Shown piece by piece: positions 1 to 11,272 of a stretch of 64,000 bases of DNA. The DNA is from Patellaria atrata CBS 101060 (lineage: Eukaryota > Ascomycota > Dothideomycetes > Patellariales > Patellariaceae). A program made the translations under genes and the position numbers. Positions within the stretch are counted from its first letter, which is position 1, and each line of letters opens with the position of its first letter. The stretch spans positions 124,001 to 188,000 of the forward strand of contig MU006109.1 in NCBI GenBank assembly GCA_010093705.1, in the 5' to 3' direction. The notes beneath the pieces are model-generated. The model made no database searches. It worked only from the letters and a program-made list of their open reading frames with translations, and was not told the origin of the DNA.

Positions 1-955
1 CGCCAGCTCTGCGGATGTCTTACTGGGGAAACTGCCTCTCGACTCATCATCCGTGCCGCCGGAGTCGACGAGACTGATCAACCCAACCCCGGCCAGTGAT
101 AGCAAGACCCCAATAACTTTTCCTCTAGTGAAGCGCTCTACCCCGATGACGGAGCCGAGGATCAACGTCCAGATCGAGGAGGTCGAGGAGAGGATCGTCG
201 AGGATGCGACGGTGGTGTAGGAAAGGCAAGCGGTCATGAAGTAGTTCGCGATGAACCAAAGGATGCTAAATCGGAGAGAGAGGTGTGCGGTTTCGGCTAG
301 CGTGAGACCCTTGGGGATGCTTCTGCTATGAGAGAGGATGGGGAGGGCCGAGAGGGAGTCATCCATGTTTATGGTGGTGGAGGGGGTGCTTCCGCGGAGA
401 CTGGTGGGTGGTTCGTCAGGTTTGAGGAAGGCCTCTGATTCTTCATTTTCGTCGGCAATCAGGTCGGATGAGGGAGAGGGGGCGTGAGGGGATGAGACTC
501 TGGTTTGTAGGAGGTCTTGAAATGATGATATCGAATGTCGATGTTTTTGTATGTGGCGGAGTAGCATAGGGATTAGAGGACCGATGAAGAAGAGGGAGTT
601 GAAGTAGGTCACGAAAAAGGGTTTAGAATATGTGTTATTGGCGAACACGCTCTGTGAATTTGACCATTAGCTCCGTAGTTTTCGCCGTTACGATTTATTA
701 TCTTCCTTCTCTCCATGTATCTGATGGACTCACACTCGCCAAAAAGTTACCTCCAGTCCATAAGAGGACCACTAGTAGCATCAAAGTAACGCCCAAAGAA
801 TGTCTAAAGCCCTTCTTCTTTGTAACGCTCTGCCATATTCTCCGCATCCGCCTTACTCTTTGAGACCCTATGTTTGAAGACCGCCATGAGTTCACATCCG
901 TTGTCGAATAAGTCCTCGATGGATACCCATCCTGTAGAGTAGGTCTTATCGGCAT
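1..955 (-). CDS. SLC35F-type (YML018C/THI74-like) vacuolar membrane transporter, 3' part missing
   Basis: Two exons are visible and the gene runs off the left edge. Exon 1 (734-955) starts MPIRPTLQDG and holds a short tail and the first membrane span (LLVVLLWTGGNFLAS). A GT-AG intron (652-733) joins in phase 0 to SVFANNTYSKPFFVTY, the hallmark of fungal YML018C and human SLC35F5 drug/metabolite transporters. A hydrophilic acidic loop follows, then further spans ending in GKVIGVLLSLAGVGLISL at the window edge. These proteins have about ten spans and sit in the vacuolar membrane; the substrate is not established. The frame is open further upstream only through non-ATG codons, so 955 is the first ATG. 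Family assignment is firm; the substrate is unknown. Confidence 0.85.
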
Positions 956-1579
956 TATGTATTTATGTTCTAGGTATTCACCGCGCAATATTTCTATTTG
1001 TTTTCGTACTAAGAGAGTCTCGTCGGGTTACCAGCGCGGTACTGGTCCTCCTTAGACATAGAGGATGCTGTGAGATAAACGAATGAGTGACATAGTAGTG
1101 TAGAATTCGGTTGCGCGAGATACAACGCTTCGGTGGGGGTGATCGGGTGAAATTGTGGTTAGAATAATGGTCGCAGAGATAAAACTAAGGTAGTTGAGAG
1201 GGGATTCGAGATGACGCGCATTTGCTCCAAGGTTCCGTCTGGTTTCCGAGCCCATCGCGCCAGACAAGGTATTCCTTACAACATCTACATGTCCACATTC
1301 ACTATTGATTGGAATACGAGTCGAAAGTACCGGCGTATAGTACAAGACTGTACACCGGTATGGGTAATTTGCGCGATACTTTCACAACTACTATCTACAG
1401 CGCCTACCAACTCCTGAAAACGAGGGATATACAAAACACCATCCGTTCGGCAGGACAGAAATCCCATCATTAGCGTACCCCTGTGTATGTAGTTTGCCCG
1501 GACGCCATTGCAATGATTGAAGCGAAGCCAAAAGAATCGAACCAAGCCAGCATGGTAGGAATCCTATGTTTGAAATGCA
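956..1579. other. Intergenic stretch between the transporter 5' end and the ypt7 3' end
   Basis: It must hold the transporter promoter and the ypt7 3' UTR. Short open frames on both strands have no recognisable protein character. No repeat was seen. Confidence 0.5.
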
Positions 1580-2484
1580 TCAGCAGGCGCAGCCATCCCT
1601 ATCATTATCTAAGTTGATGGGTATCGTCTCTGGAAAGTCGGAATTGAAGTCGTTGTTTGCCTCTTCTTGGGCGAGGGCTTGTCGTGCAATCACTGGGAAC
1701 CGGTCAGAAAATATGAACATTCCGTTGGAACAGGGTATTGTTACCTTCAAATGCTTGCTCAACATTAACAGCTTCCTTTGCGCTAGTCTCGAAGTATGGA
1801 ATTCCTCCTTTAGATTGACAGAAGGTCATAGCTCGTTTTGACGAGATCTTAACTTTGATCAGCTTTGGTCGAAAGGTACGATGAATGTGGCCTACCATGC
1901 GCTTGCTCTCTTCGACGTCGATCTTGTTGCCAAGGACAACCTAGCAATTTATCAGCTCGGTGTTCGGCGACGATAGAAATGCAATATTACAAATGGGAAG
2001 CTCTCAGGATCCATGGGACTGGCTTGTATCAAGAATTCATCCCGCCAGCTATCCAACGTATCAAAGCTCTTCGAGTTATTCACGTCATATACCAGAACGC
2101 AGCAATCTGCACCCCGATAGAAAGCTACCCCAAGGGATTGAAATCTTTCTTGCCCCGCAGTGTCCCATAGTTGCATTGTTACCAATCGATCGTCGACCAG
2201 GACTTCTTTGGTGAGGAAATCTGCGCCTATGGTTGCCTTGTAGCTTGCGCTGAACTTTTTGTTTACCTATATAGAGTCCCATGTTAGTGATCTGGGGCTA
2301 ATTATAGATACCGTAAACAAGATGTAAGAAGAGCGGTTGCTATACATATTGGTTCATCAAACTTGTCTTGCCTACACCGCTATCACCCAAAATAATAACC
2401 TGTGTCTCCGGGTTAGCTTCGCGACAAACTCTGAGTCCGGGCAACAACCAATACCTTCAGTAGAGTCTTCTTTCTTGATGCCAT
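1580..2484 (-). CDS. ypt7: Rab7-family small GTPase Ypt7 (six exons, 206 aa)
   Basis: Rab GTPase that drives fusion of late endosomes, autophagosomes and vacuoles through the HOPS complex. Exons read from the start: 2455-2484, 2346-2399, 1991-2266, 1896-1940, 1745-1847 and 1580-1692; lengths sum to 621. Motifs in order are the P-loop GDSGVGKT (about residues 15-22), the switch I threonine in YKATIGADF, switch [15 protein letters not shown], the guanine-binding NKID and ETSAK, and the C-terminal CAC prenylation signal (DRDGCAC). Every splice site is GT-AG and the introns are 48-79 bases. The Rab7 signature [13 protein letters not shown] separates it from other Rabs. The start [10 protein letters not shown] fits Ypt7 proteins. 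It lies in tandem behind csl4, about 1.3 kb away. Confidence 0.97.
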
Positions 2485-3745
2485 CACAGTTGATATTGTT
2501 TCGGATCTCTGAGCCTTAAAGAACGGAAGGGAGAGCTCTAACAGGGAGTATATCCTCTGCTTGTCTTTCAGTTAGGTTGAGACGGCGACAAAAGCTATGA
2601 CCGTTTATGGGATTCGGGGGGTCGTGATAGATGGCCGAAAGACCGACGAAGAAGCTGTGCAGGGGCGGAGAGAATCAGGAGAGAGTAGAGACGTCCTGTA
2701 GCAAGAGATCGAGAGGTGAAGGTCTAAAGGTATTCGGAAGAGAATTAAGAAGTTCGAGGGGATGAGAAGCTGTTGCTGGTGTTGGTTTTGGACTTTGGAG
2801 CAGATGATGTACCCGCAACCCTTAGCGTTTCTTGGCACTGCCAATGTATATAATTCACCTTCACTTTCGTCTTTGTTTCTTCAAAGAAATCATGGAGATT
2901 TGATTTTCTGAGCGGTACAGTCACTCACACACCGGAGACTATAAACTATACGCTATACACCAAACTGAAGGCTTGAGCCCAAGGTCACACTAAGTTTGAA
3001 CGAGTATCACCTCAACATCCTCGTCTTCCTGATGTTGTATAGCACAGACGATATACACGATAAGCTGTAGTTTACGCGACTTTTCGCCGATTTACAACAT
3101 TCAAACAATTCGTTATCGATGTCGAGCATGCTATTATGAGGTCGAAAAGCATGTGTGCTGTTTCTGATTCCTGTCTAGCAAACTCTTTCCGTTTGACAAT
3201 TCAAACGCGTGATCATTCAAGTACACTTGATAATTTTTGAGGAAATCAGCATTCAAGGTGTAATATAGAGCAAGTCTAGGGTCGTTTAGATATCAATCAG
3301 GTATTCTCTGGCTTCGTAGAGCAGACTTTGCTTTAGGAAAATGTTAAAAGGAATATGATAATGCAACCACCCTCAAATACCTTCAAATTTCCATTGGAGT
3401 ATTTAGAAAGCTAAATCTGAAGTCAGGCAAACTAATCATTCAGTTGTATCTTTAACCAACCTCATATGTTATCATATCCGACTCCACAATAAGGCTTCCA
3501 GCTCCAGTTATCCGGCTTTACTTTGGATAATCCTCTTAGCAATAACATCAAGAGTATCAATCTTGTCTCGCGCGAAGCTTATTCCTGACGGCGGGCCACT
3601 GCATATCACCGTGCTATCCGCGTAGGAGAATCGCCCGTAGCTTTCTAATAGCCTAGTATAAGTAGTAGTGGAGGGAATCCAATGTTCCGGTAGGACTAGT
3701 TCTCCTTCTATAGTAAAAGACACATCGCAATATGTCGTTTTCCTT
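2485..3745. other. Intergenic stretch upstream of ypt7
   Basis: About 1.26 kb holding the ypt7 promoter/5' UTR and csl4 downstream sequence. A 71-codon open frame at 3508-3723 on the minus strand has no ATG and is not called. Nothing else is recognisable. Confidence 0.5.
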
Positions 3746-4434
3746 TCAAAAGGGTTTCGCGACCTTCCTCAACTCCGTCAAGCCAGTCTTAGGGTCTTTG
3801 AACTCTTTCCAACTAATCGGATACATGGTGTTCCCCGCTTCGCTGACCGCCATCACGACGCCCAATTCGTTACTGGCAGTGCTAATATAGTAGCTCGCCT
3901 GATCACCTAATGAAATCTATTCATACGAATGGTTAGCATAAGTAAAGGAATTGGTGATCAGAGATAACTTGCCACAATACCTCTAACCACATCCCCCACC
4001 CTAAATGAGTCTCCAATCTTTACCCTATCCTTCTCCGTCGCCCTTACGTCTTGCACCCTCACCTGTCCCTGAAAGCTGCCACTACATACGGTATCCCCAA
4101 CAACCAAGATCTCCACCGTAGCAGCTAACCTCGTTAATCTCGATACGCGCGCTAAAACTACACTATCCACCTCGGGCAAGATCGAGGTTCCCTTGTCCGC
4201 TGCACCTGTCGTTGGAGCTGACGGACGGGAAATTGAAATGGTTGGTAGGGGATTTTTCGGGGCAAGTCTGGGCAGTTTGGAAGAGCTTGCAAGGGTAGAA
4301 GGGGTGGAAAGAGATGGTGGGCCGAATAGAGAGGCGTGAATCTGGGAGTTTTCAACGTAAGTGCCTGGACCAGGAGTGTACTTGGTTGTTGGACCAAGAA
4401 GTTGACCAGGGAAAGCGAGCGTAGGAAGTGCCAT
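3746..4434 (-). CDS. csl4: Exosome complex cap subunit Csl4 (two exons, GC-AG intron)
   Basis: RNA exosome cap protein that stabilises the core ring and takes part in RNA decay and processing in nucleus and cytoplasm. Exon 1 (3973-4434) starts MALPTLAFPG and contains the N-terminal G-P-G-T-Y element, a Pro/Ser-rich linker, and the S1-like domain (SVVLARVSRL, VGDTVCSGSFQGQVRVQDVR, VGDVVRGIV). Exon 2 (3746-3916) supplies ISLGDQASYYIST, the conserved C-terminal zinc-ribbon-region strands, and ends KVAKPF. The 56-base intron (3917-3972) starts GCAAGT, a GC donor; read through it, the frame stops at once. Exons sum to 633 bases (210 aa), close to other fungal Csl4. It is transcribed away from the esterase gene. 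Confidence 0.92.
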
Positions 4435-5398
4435 AACTTTGTAAGGAGCGTATCAAGCTTGAATATGGAACTGGAATTGCAAGAAATACAGGTAGTTGTT
4501 CTGAGGATGATGTTCCTATCGGGGATGAGGACGTTGTCGCGTAAAATTACCCTTGGCGAGATTTTGCAGAGAAAAGGCCAAGCGGACACGAGCCGGGAGA
4601 GGTAATTTCAATATCTTTGTTTTAACGTTTCCCCCTTCTTTCAACCTCCTATCTGTGCAGTACATTTCACAATTGCAAAGATCCACCATTCAGTTATAGT
4701 TCTTTCTACTGCCACCTCATAGCGTACCATACACAGGAGCAGACAAAAAAAATCAATTTGTGATTGACCAATTGCTCAGATCGGAAGACCATCGATAGCC
4801 GATTAGATATTCCGTCTGCATTCTGCCTCATCTTTCGTCACAATCATTCTTGATACGATGCTTATCCGTACTCTTAGCACCTTGTTACCCAGGCTAAATT
4901 TTACTGGCATCCGATGAAATGTCTTGTGTCAGACACAGATGCTTGCACCGCACAAAAGGAAGAATCTTATTGGAGTAAAAGTTATAGTCCAGGTGCCCCC
5001 TACTAGTACAATATAAACCAAAGTCTTCCCCACACTCAAGAGGAGAAGTCCTCAGTCACATCAGTCAATTCCAGGAAGAGCTATGAGAACAATCTAGTTG
5101 GTTTTACAAAAGTGTACCTTCTAAGCCAGGGATTGATCATTGTTTGGATACCAAAACAGCAATGCTATTAATATATCTAAGACCTAGATTCCGGGTTTGG
5201 CGGCTCCGCAACAAGCGATCGTGTAGATATTGAACGTATATCTTTGTTGTGCGGAGTAATCTGTTGTTTTAAAGAGGGTAAAACCCGTCTCCAAGGTGTC
5301 ATATCGTAAAGGTGATCGTCCAAGAGTGTTCAAATTTCGGAAGGGGTTCTCCTCAAACAATCCATACTAGCTATTGTCCTCGTCTCAGTTCCTCAACA
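4435..5398. promoter_or_regulatory. Divergent promoter region, csl4 / pectin esterase
   Basis: The two start codons face away from each other across 964 bases. No ORF or repeat is convincing. A pyrimidine-rich stretch precedes the esterase start at 5399. Confidence 0.5.
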
Positions 5399-6272
5399 AT
5401 GGTCAAATCATACATTCCTCTGCTGGCATCATTCTCCAGCTCTGCTATCGCGGCCACGCTATATTTGGCGGGAGACTCTACGATGGCGAGATCGAGCAAT
5501 CCAAATATGCAAGGTTTGCTTCATGTCTTTCTCCTCAAGTTCAAGCACTCACGGCTTTTAAAGGTTGGGGTGAATATCTCCAATACTCTATGTCAATCCC
5601 CGTCGTTAATAACGCCATTGGGGGCCGGTCCGCCAGGAGTTTCACTCGCGAAGGTCGCTTTGATAGCATTGCTAAAAATGTCAAGTCGGGCGATTACGTA
5701 GTGATCGAGTTCGGGCACAACGATGGAGGTTCTCTATCCAATGATAATGGCCGAACAGACTGTCCAGGAACTGGAAATGAGACGTGCAAGACCACTTACA
5801 AGTAAACCATCCCCCTTTTTCCGTAAGCTTTTTCTCATGTTTGTGTAGTGGTGTCCAGGAAACGGTTCTCACCTTCCCTGCTTATCTTCAAAATGCCGCT
5901 AAAACGTACAAATCGAAAGGGGCTACGGTAATCATCAGCTCTCAAACTCCAAATAATCCCTGGGAAGGTGGAAAATTCACTTATGGACCAAACCGTTTTG
6001 TCACCATGGCACAGCTCGCTGCTGCCAATGCCCAGACAGACTACGTTGACCACGGCCAGTATACAGCTAATATTTTCCAGACAAAGGGGCTTGCAACTGT
6101 GAGTGGGTATTTTCCAACTGACCATACTCATACGAATGGTGCGGGAGCAGATGCAGTAGCCAAAGCGTTTGTGAAAGGCATTCTCTGTGGAAATAGCTCC
6201 TTAAAAAGCTTTGTGAAGAATTCAACAGAGTCTGTCGAAGGTGCTTGTATCGGTGGTGGTCGCAAGGTATAA
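5399..6272 (+). CDS. rgaE: Secreted rhamnogalacturonan acetylesterase (CE12, SGNH hydrolase)
   Basis: Removes acetyl groups from the rhamnogalacturonan I backbone of pectin and acts outside the cell. Three exons: 5399-5513, 5564-5801 and 5849-6272, with GT-AG introns of 50 and 47 bases. A signal peptide ([18 protein letters not shown]) leads straight into [11 protein letters not shown], which carries the catalytic serine (block I, GDS). The oxyanion blocks are [10 protein letters not shown] (Gly) and EFGHNDGG (Asn), and [12 protein letters not shown] gives the Asp-x-x-His pair (block V). The C-terminal part has paired cysteines. The length of about 258 aa matches Aspergillus RGAE. The upstream in-frame GTG start is rejected because the signal peptide begins at 5399. 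Suggests a plant-wall-degrading lifestyle. Confidence 0.93.
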
Positions 6273-6883
6273 CTCCTTATCTAGCGGAAACTGTAAGTTG
6301 TCAATTAGTTAGATGTTACAAAGAGATATATTACTAATAATTGGGGTAGGCACCATGGGCAGTCAGTAGTATTCGCAAGGTCTATAAACTGTACTTTGCA
6401 GTATGAAGTGATTCTACGTTGTTCTGATCTTATTCCTCTTTGTGGTTTGATATCTCCCTAGGAAGGACAAACAGTACTTTGTGTCATCAAATGCGCAATT
6501 AGAGATTTCCTGATCGGTATGTTAATTGTGAGACGTTATTGCCGTTATTGCTAGAAGATGAAAATGAGATGATAATTAAACTTACAATTAGGTACTGTAA
6601 CTTCTAAAGATCCCTTGAAGCAAAAACAGGAGAACGGCTTGAAGCTCAAACTAGAAGCTAGGCTGTCAACACATATCATAATAATTCAACACTTACTTGG
6701 ATTATCAAATCAATGCCGAAACTGTTATTTTATCAATATTATTGATCGAGAAATTTTGTGCCTCCTAAAGGAAAACCTCCATATGTTTGAGAACACTTGA
6801 TGTAAAAGCAAAACCTACTTTATTCGGAAATAGATACCTCATCCATAGAACAAGGAAGACTTACCTTACCATGGCCTGCAGCT
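6273..6883. other. Intergenic stretch between convergent genes (esterase and RING gene)
   Basis: AT-rich 3' flanks of two convergent genes. One small open frame at 6615-6800 looks random. Nothing else is recognised. Confidence 0.5.
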
Positions 6884-7801
6884 TCACGGTGCTAGCATCT
6901 GGACCGGTCGATATTTCTCTAAACGGAGGCTTATGTTCATAGGTAAGAACCTTGTGATTAGGAACTCCCACTGTCGACGGGTAAATTCGCTGTCAGAGGG
7001 CCGCTCCTCAACATGGTGGTTATACACGTCCCAGAAAGATCTTCCGTTCATCCTCGTCCTCTCCATCACTCGTCTTGACACCCTCCATGCATGACCAGGC
7101 AACCTCTCTGGATCTATGCGGCGCAAATTCTCGTTGTCTAATGGAACTACTTCCTCGTTGTTCTGCTTCCAGTCGTACAACACCACGATGCTCCTATTGT
7201 GCCTCAATGCATTGAACCAAGCGACGGTCAACATGGTCTTTAAGAAGTCCAACAATACATTATCATACGGATCTAGCATGTCAAAAGTTATCGCTGTATC
7301 AGTGACTGCGTTAGCAAGCTCTGCATGCAGTGTGAGGTAGTCCACATCGACGTGACCGCGCATATATGTATAGGTCGTTCCACGTCTAATCGAAGGAATG
7401 GTGCGTGTCGATCTGTCCATTGCGAACACACTCCTACGACGCCCCGCGGACTGTAAATCCGTTGGTATGGGAACCGGTGTCCATTCCACCGAGACGGTGG
7501 ATCCAGAAGATACGGTAGAGTAACGCCTGCTACCGGTCATCCTACCTGGTAACAGAGGCTCCCGACACTGTGGGCAAGTCTGGCTCTCTCCGTTCCTGGC
7601 CCAATGCATAATGCAAGTGTAACCGAAAATGTGTCCGCATGGAACGCATGTGGGGTGGTGATTCTCCGGGTTTTGAGGATCTTTGGGGTCGTAGTTGCTT
7701 GCGCAAATTGGACATTGCTGTGTAGTGAAATCTACATCATCGGGGTGGATATATCGAGGAAGAGATAGTTGGAATTGAGCGAGTTCCATGTTGTTCATCA
7801 T
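6884..7801 (-). CDS. RING-finger protein, paralogue A of a local family (305 aa)
   Basis: Single-exon gene. An N-terminal RING domain lies at about residues 30-80: QCPIC, then CVPCGHIFGYTCIMHW, then TCPQC, so all C-x2-C, C-G-H and C-P-x-C ligands are present. This is the layout of E3 ubiquitin ligases, so ligase activity is inferred. The rest is an unrecognised, probably helical region. It ends with RRQWEFLITRFL, a motif shared with the proteins at 11273-12364 and 9241-9843. The upstream segment TRTIPSIRRGTTYTYMRG is basic. No signal peptide or membrane span is seen. The neighbours are unknown or dead accessory genes, so this looks like a lineage-specific family rather than a conserved ligase. 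Confidence 0.75.
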   Translation of the reverse strand: MMNNMELAQFQLSLPRYIHPDDVDFTTQQCPICASNYDPKDPQNPENHHPTCVPCGHIFGYTCIMHWARNGESQTCPQCREPLLPGRMTGSRRYSTVSSGSTVSVEWTPVPIPTDLQSAGRRRSVFAMDRSTRTIPSIRRGTTYTYMRGHVDVDYLTLHAELANAVTDTAITFDMLDPYDNVLLDFLKTMLTVAWFNALRHNRSIVVLYDWKQNNEEVVPLDNENLRRIDPERLPGHAWRVSRRVMERTRMNGRSFWDVYNHHVEERPSDSEFTRRQWEFLITRFLPMNISLRLEKYRPVQMLAP

Positions 7802-8042
7802 GTTGAAATGTGCTTTTGAGTAGTTGGTTTAGAAGATCTTCGGAAGCTCTTCGAAAGGTCTCTAGAAGGTCATTAGAATGTTTCTGTTTGGGTAAGTCTT
7901 TGAAGTGTTTCTGTTGCTAGCTTCAAAATTCTCGAATACTGACACCATTTATATAAAAGTTCGTAGGAGTAAATCGCAGCATTGAACACTGATATTGTGG
8001 GATTTGAGAAGAGCACTGCCGGCACAATGACTTCGCTTGAAT

Positions 8043-8749
8043 TTATTCGCACAAAGCTTTGTTATGCATATTGCATACAATGCTAATCTCTTTGCTTCCC
8101 TTGTGTAAGTGGTCGGTCTCTCTTACTTCCCTCACAGAAGAGACCGCCTCATACTCATACCTGATAGCAAATCATAGTGATTGCTGTAGCCTATTCTAGT
8201 ACTACGCTCCAAAGGGAAAACTCATGCATTAGTGTCATATCCTGCGTCTTACTTACCATCTCTGATTGTCCAATGATGATTCCTAATCTGACTGAGAGCG
8301 TAACCTTGTCAGTGTTGGGAATGCATACGCTCTTTCCATCCATTAGCATTATTTGCATACATGGTTCCCCAAATGAGTGTCTTTTATTTCTTTGTTGGTT
8401 TTCCATTTCGTGTTGCCCAAGTATACTCAGTAACCCTTTGTCACAGGTATAATGACGAAAGCTCAGTTACTCCACCAATGCCTATTCCGGATTTTCCAAA
8501 TAAACTTACCATTTGAAGTCAGTGTGAGGTATACCGAGAACGAAACTGATCTTGGCTAGCAAAGGCTCTATGCATCCAAAACAGTCACGGCATGGATTCG
8601 TCTAATGTGAAGAGAGTTGAGCGCCGCAGGCAGTAAATGAGTGTTCAAGCTTGCATTCAAACCTTAATTGTACATACAAAGTGTAACATCTCTTCTAATG
8701 TGTCCTCTCCCTGATTCTTTCTGCAGTGATTATAAAGAGAACTCATCAT
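8043..8749 (-). CDS. Unrecognised cysteine-rich protein, four-exon model (152 aa)
   Basis: No exon here is long enough to stand out, but four short exons chain in one frame. They are 8663-8749, 8510-8601, 8257-8425 and 8043-8153 (sum 459 bases), with GT-AG introns of 61, 84 and 103 bases. The second and third donors are good (gtaagt, gtaagt); the first is weak (gtttga). The protein starts MMSSLYNHCRKN. It carries TNPCRDCFGCIEPLL, a P-C-x2-C-x2-C cluster like the zinc half of cytidine-deaminase-like folds. It then has a polar middle (ILGQHEMENQQRN), a strand-rich part (VTLSVRLGIIIG) and ends IVCNMHNKALCE. No histidine-glutamate partner motif is present in the model, so a deaminase function is not claimed. 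The 5' end is unsure: the same frame runs upstream through IRHTA, and another open piece lies at 8863-8990. It may be a decaying gene. Confidence 0.45.
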
Positions 8750-9240
8750 AGCAGTATGTCGTATAAGAATACCGTTATTATGGTTTTTGAGTCAGAAACA
8801 TGTTTAACATTGTGAATTGCTGGTTCAGAGAATCGAATCAACACAACGTTTGGTCACTTTACTCATTCAGGGCACGTGTAAGCGGCTTCTCCCACAGGAA
8901 AAGTCGTGCTATAATCATTTGTGGTAGTTTTGGAGTCGTAATGCTATTCAGCACAGTCAGTCCCACCCCTATTTGCAGCATCGCAGTCATTTTCAAGTCA
9001 ATTTAGCACTACAGACTTGGTTCATTCGGTGGCAAACGTGGCATTCTCTGATACACTGGTGTCTATTCTCTAATTTAAATATACCCTTCTCCCCCTCTAA
9101 ATTTCATTCCAAATAAAAAGCAGCAAGATTATCTCTCTACCAAAACAGTTATCACCAGATCACTTATTATCATTTCAAAAATCCGTCTCATTTTTGCGCG
9201 ACCTTCATCAAAAACCTCGGGCACATCATCACACCAAAAG

Positions 9241-9843
9241 ATGGTATCGACCAGTAATGCCGCAAGCGGACAATGGGTCCCAGCCACAATGCCTCTATAT
9301 CTCGGCCTTTACTTACCGATTCTTGATGATCAACAAATCTAAACCGATCTGTCAATTGCCTTTTCTTCTGAGATTTGTCAGTGCAAGCAGTTCACCTGGG
9401 GTCAAAAAGAGATAGAAGCCTTGGACGTAGTCTCTCAAGAGGCTAGGCGTATTATCCTTGGCCCTAAGGAGCGTGATACATTGACCGCGATCCAGAATGA
9501 ATTCAAGAAGCATATGGATGAAGATGAATTAAACCCAGATGGAAGACCCGTATATTTCTAAATCCCCACTTTCTAGAATCACGACCGATTCCTAAGCTAT
9601 TTTAAACCTCCTATATTGGACAAAGATGGGAAAATAGCCCATACCGGACTGAACAACGGATACGGGGAAAGGGCTATCAACTATACTGAGTTTAAACGAG
9701 GGATGGTCCCATACCATTTGGAAAAACTTATACCTAGTAGAGAAGACAGTCTGACTGACGGTCAGTGGGATTTTATTATCAATACCCTGCACGTAAGGGT
9801 CTGCGAGCAGCTTGCCATGAGTGTGCACCAATCGGATCCCTAG
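9241..9843 (+). pseudogene. Dead paralogue of the local RING-like family
   Basis: One reading frame from the ATG at 9241 to the stop at 9841-9843 keeps protein character throughout but is cut by stops at 9340 (TAA), 9559 (TAA) and 9571 (TAG). The C-terminal part (LTDGQWDFIINTLHVRVCEQL) matches the Q-W-x-F/Y-I motif ending the two RING-like proteins on either side. No cysteine-rich RING remains in the N-terminal part. The two stops at 9559 and 9571 lie inside a 27-base GT...AG stretch that is too short for an ordinary intron. It lies on the opposite strand to its paralogues. A gene with one real intron and unusual tiny introns is the alternative reading. Confidence 0.55.
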
Positions 9844-11272
9844 ATTAGGCCTTTCAAGAAACCTGATCCTTAATATGAAATCTTCATATATGCCTAGGAA
9901 GTTTCATATTCTACTCTGGAACTCAAACGAGTCAGTGGTAAAATCTTTGGGTACTTACTTTCCTTTGCTGCTGCCGGCTTTCACGACACTCCCCAGTTAG
10001 AACCAGAGACATTTATTTCCTTCTTGTTTCTCTAGGATATCTTATGATAGAGAATGCTCTCTTAGCTGATTGGAGATCACAAAATCTGTATATCATACTA
10101 ATCTTCATTTGCGCTTTTGAGAATTACACTTCACATTCCCGTCTCTCCTAAACACACCATTATCTACTACTTCTTTTCCAACATGTATTACAGATCACAT
10201 TATCTTGTAAATTCACATCTTAAACATATCCCATTTCTCATATTCCATCTCTCATATTCCATCTCTCATATTCCACCTCTCATATTCCCCTGTAACTTAG
10301 GTACTCAATACAAAAGACTGAAATAACATAACTATTCACCCAAACCATATCTATGATCATGTGTAAAATTGATAGTCATTCCCCACAGTGATTATATGTG
10401 CCATCCTAAACCTTTCACCCTCCGAAGATAAGTTCTTAGTATTCTACTCAAAGTGAGTTGCGGAAAATAAATGAGAAACCCCGATCCAGCACGGTTTTCA
10501 CCCCCATTAGATATTCTCTGTAACCTCTTTCTTCCAAGGAAGCTTCATATACCCCAACGCTCAGCACTTTACACCATCGTCAGGCGCTGTACACTTGGTG
10601 CACAGCCATTGTGATTCGTGAGATAACAAAATCTAGTCCTTTGTATGATATACGACCTCTTTATTTCCAAGTAAAGACTTCATTTATTGCAACTGTACGA
10701 TTTACTAGTAATCCACAGATGAGGGAGAATTATACATTTCTCCGTCTCGTACATTAGACAGTCGTTCAGTTCTCCTTCGCCATCAAATTTGGTACGTAAA
10801 TAACCCTGCATAGTTGTTATACCTGCTATGCAGAACATTTTGTGAGGTTATTCAGCCAACCCAACAATCCATCATTCCCTCATTTTTATGCACCTTAAGT
10901 GAAGTATAAGGCGTCTTCGTATCTGGGGGTATTATTCTGGGTAGTAGAAGAATATACGCGGCACATGGGTAATTTGTACATAGAAAACGGTATGAGGAAA
11001 AATCACACCATAGCTATGGGAAGAGAGCTAATATAATCTCGATAATGTTTGTAGTCTATGGGGAAGATGCTTGTATTGCAACTATAGACCTTTTGTGCAG
11101 ACCGAAGATGATAAATGTTGCCGATATGAAAAGGGGTATAGTACAATAAGAGAAAGCCCAATGAAATGAGGAAGTAAACACCCGAAGCCTTTTGGGGAAA
11201 ATAGCAGACTCCACGCCGTAGATAATAAACCAGAACTCTTAACCATCGTATTCCTCAGACTCCAAAGTTCCC
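9844..11272. other. Gene-free stretch between RING-like genes
   Basis: About 1.4 kb, AT-rich. It contains the four-copy 14-base repeat at 10235-10290 listed separately. No open frame with protein character was found. Confidence 0.5.
10235..10290. repeat. Tandem repeat, four copies of a 14-base unit
   Basis: Units of 14 bases (CTCTCATATTCCAT and close variants) run head to tail at 10235, 10249, 10263 and 10277. They differ at the first and last two bases only. A simple minisatellite in a gene-free stretch. Confidence 0.9.

Noticed and set aside
3508-3723. 71-codon minus-strand frame downstream of csl4
   Set aside because: It has no ATG and no convincing splice link; Csl4 already ends normally with KVAKPF.
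8109-8145. Short hairpin CGGTCTCT...AGAGACCG, tRNA-like at first glance
   Set aside because: No cloverleaf, anticodon arm or T-loop is present, and it lies in the last exon of the 8043-8749 model.
8043-8749. Naming the hidden gene a cytidine deaminase
   Set aside because: Only a P-C-x2-C motif is seen and the His-x-Glu half is missing.
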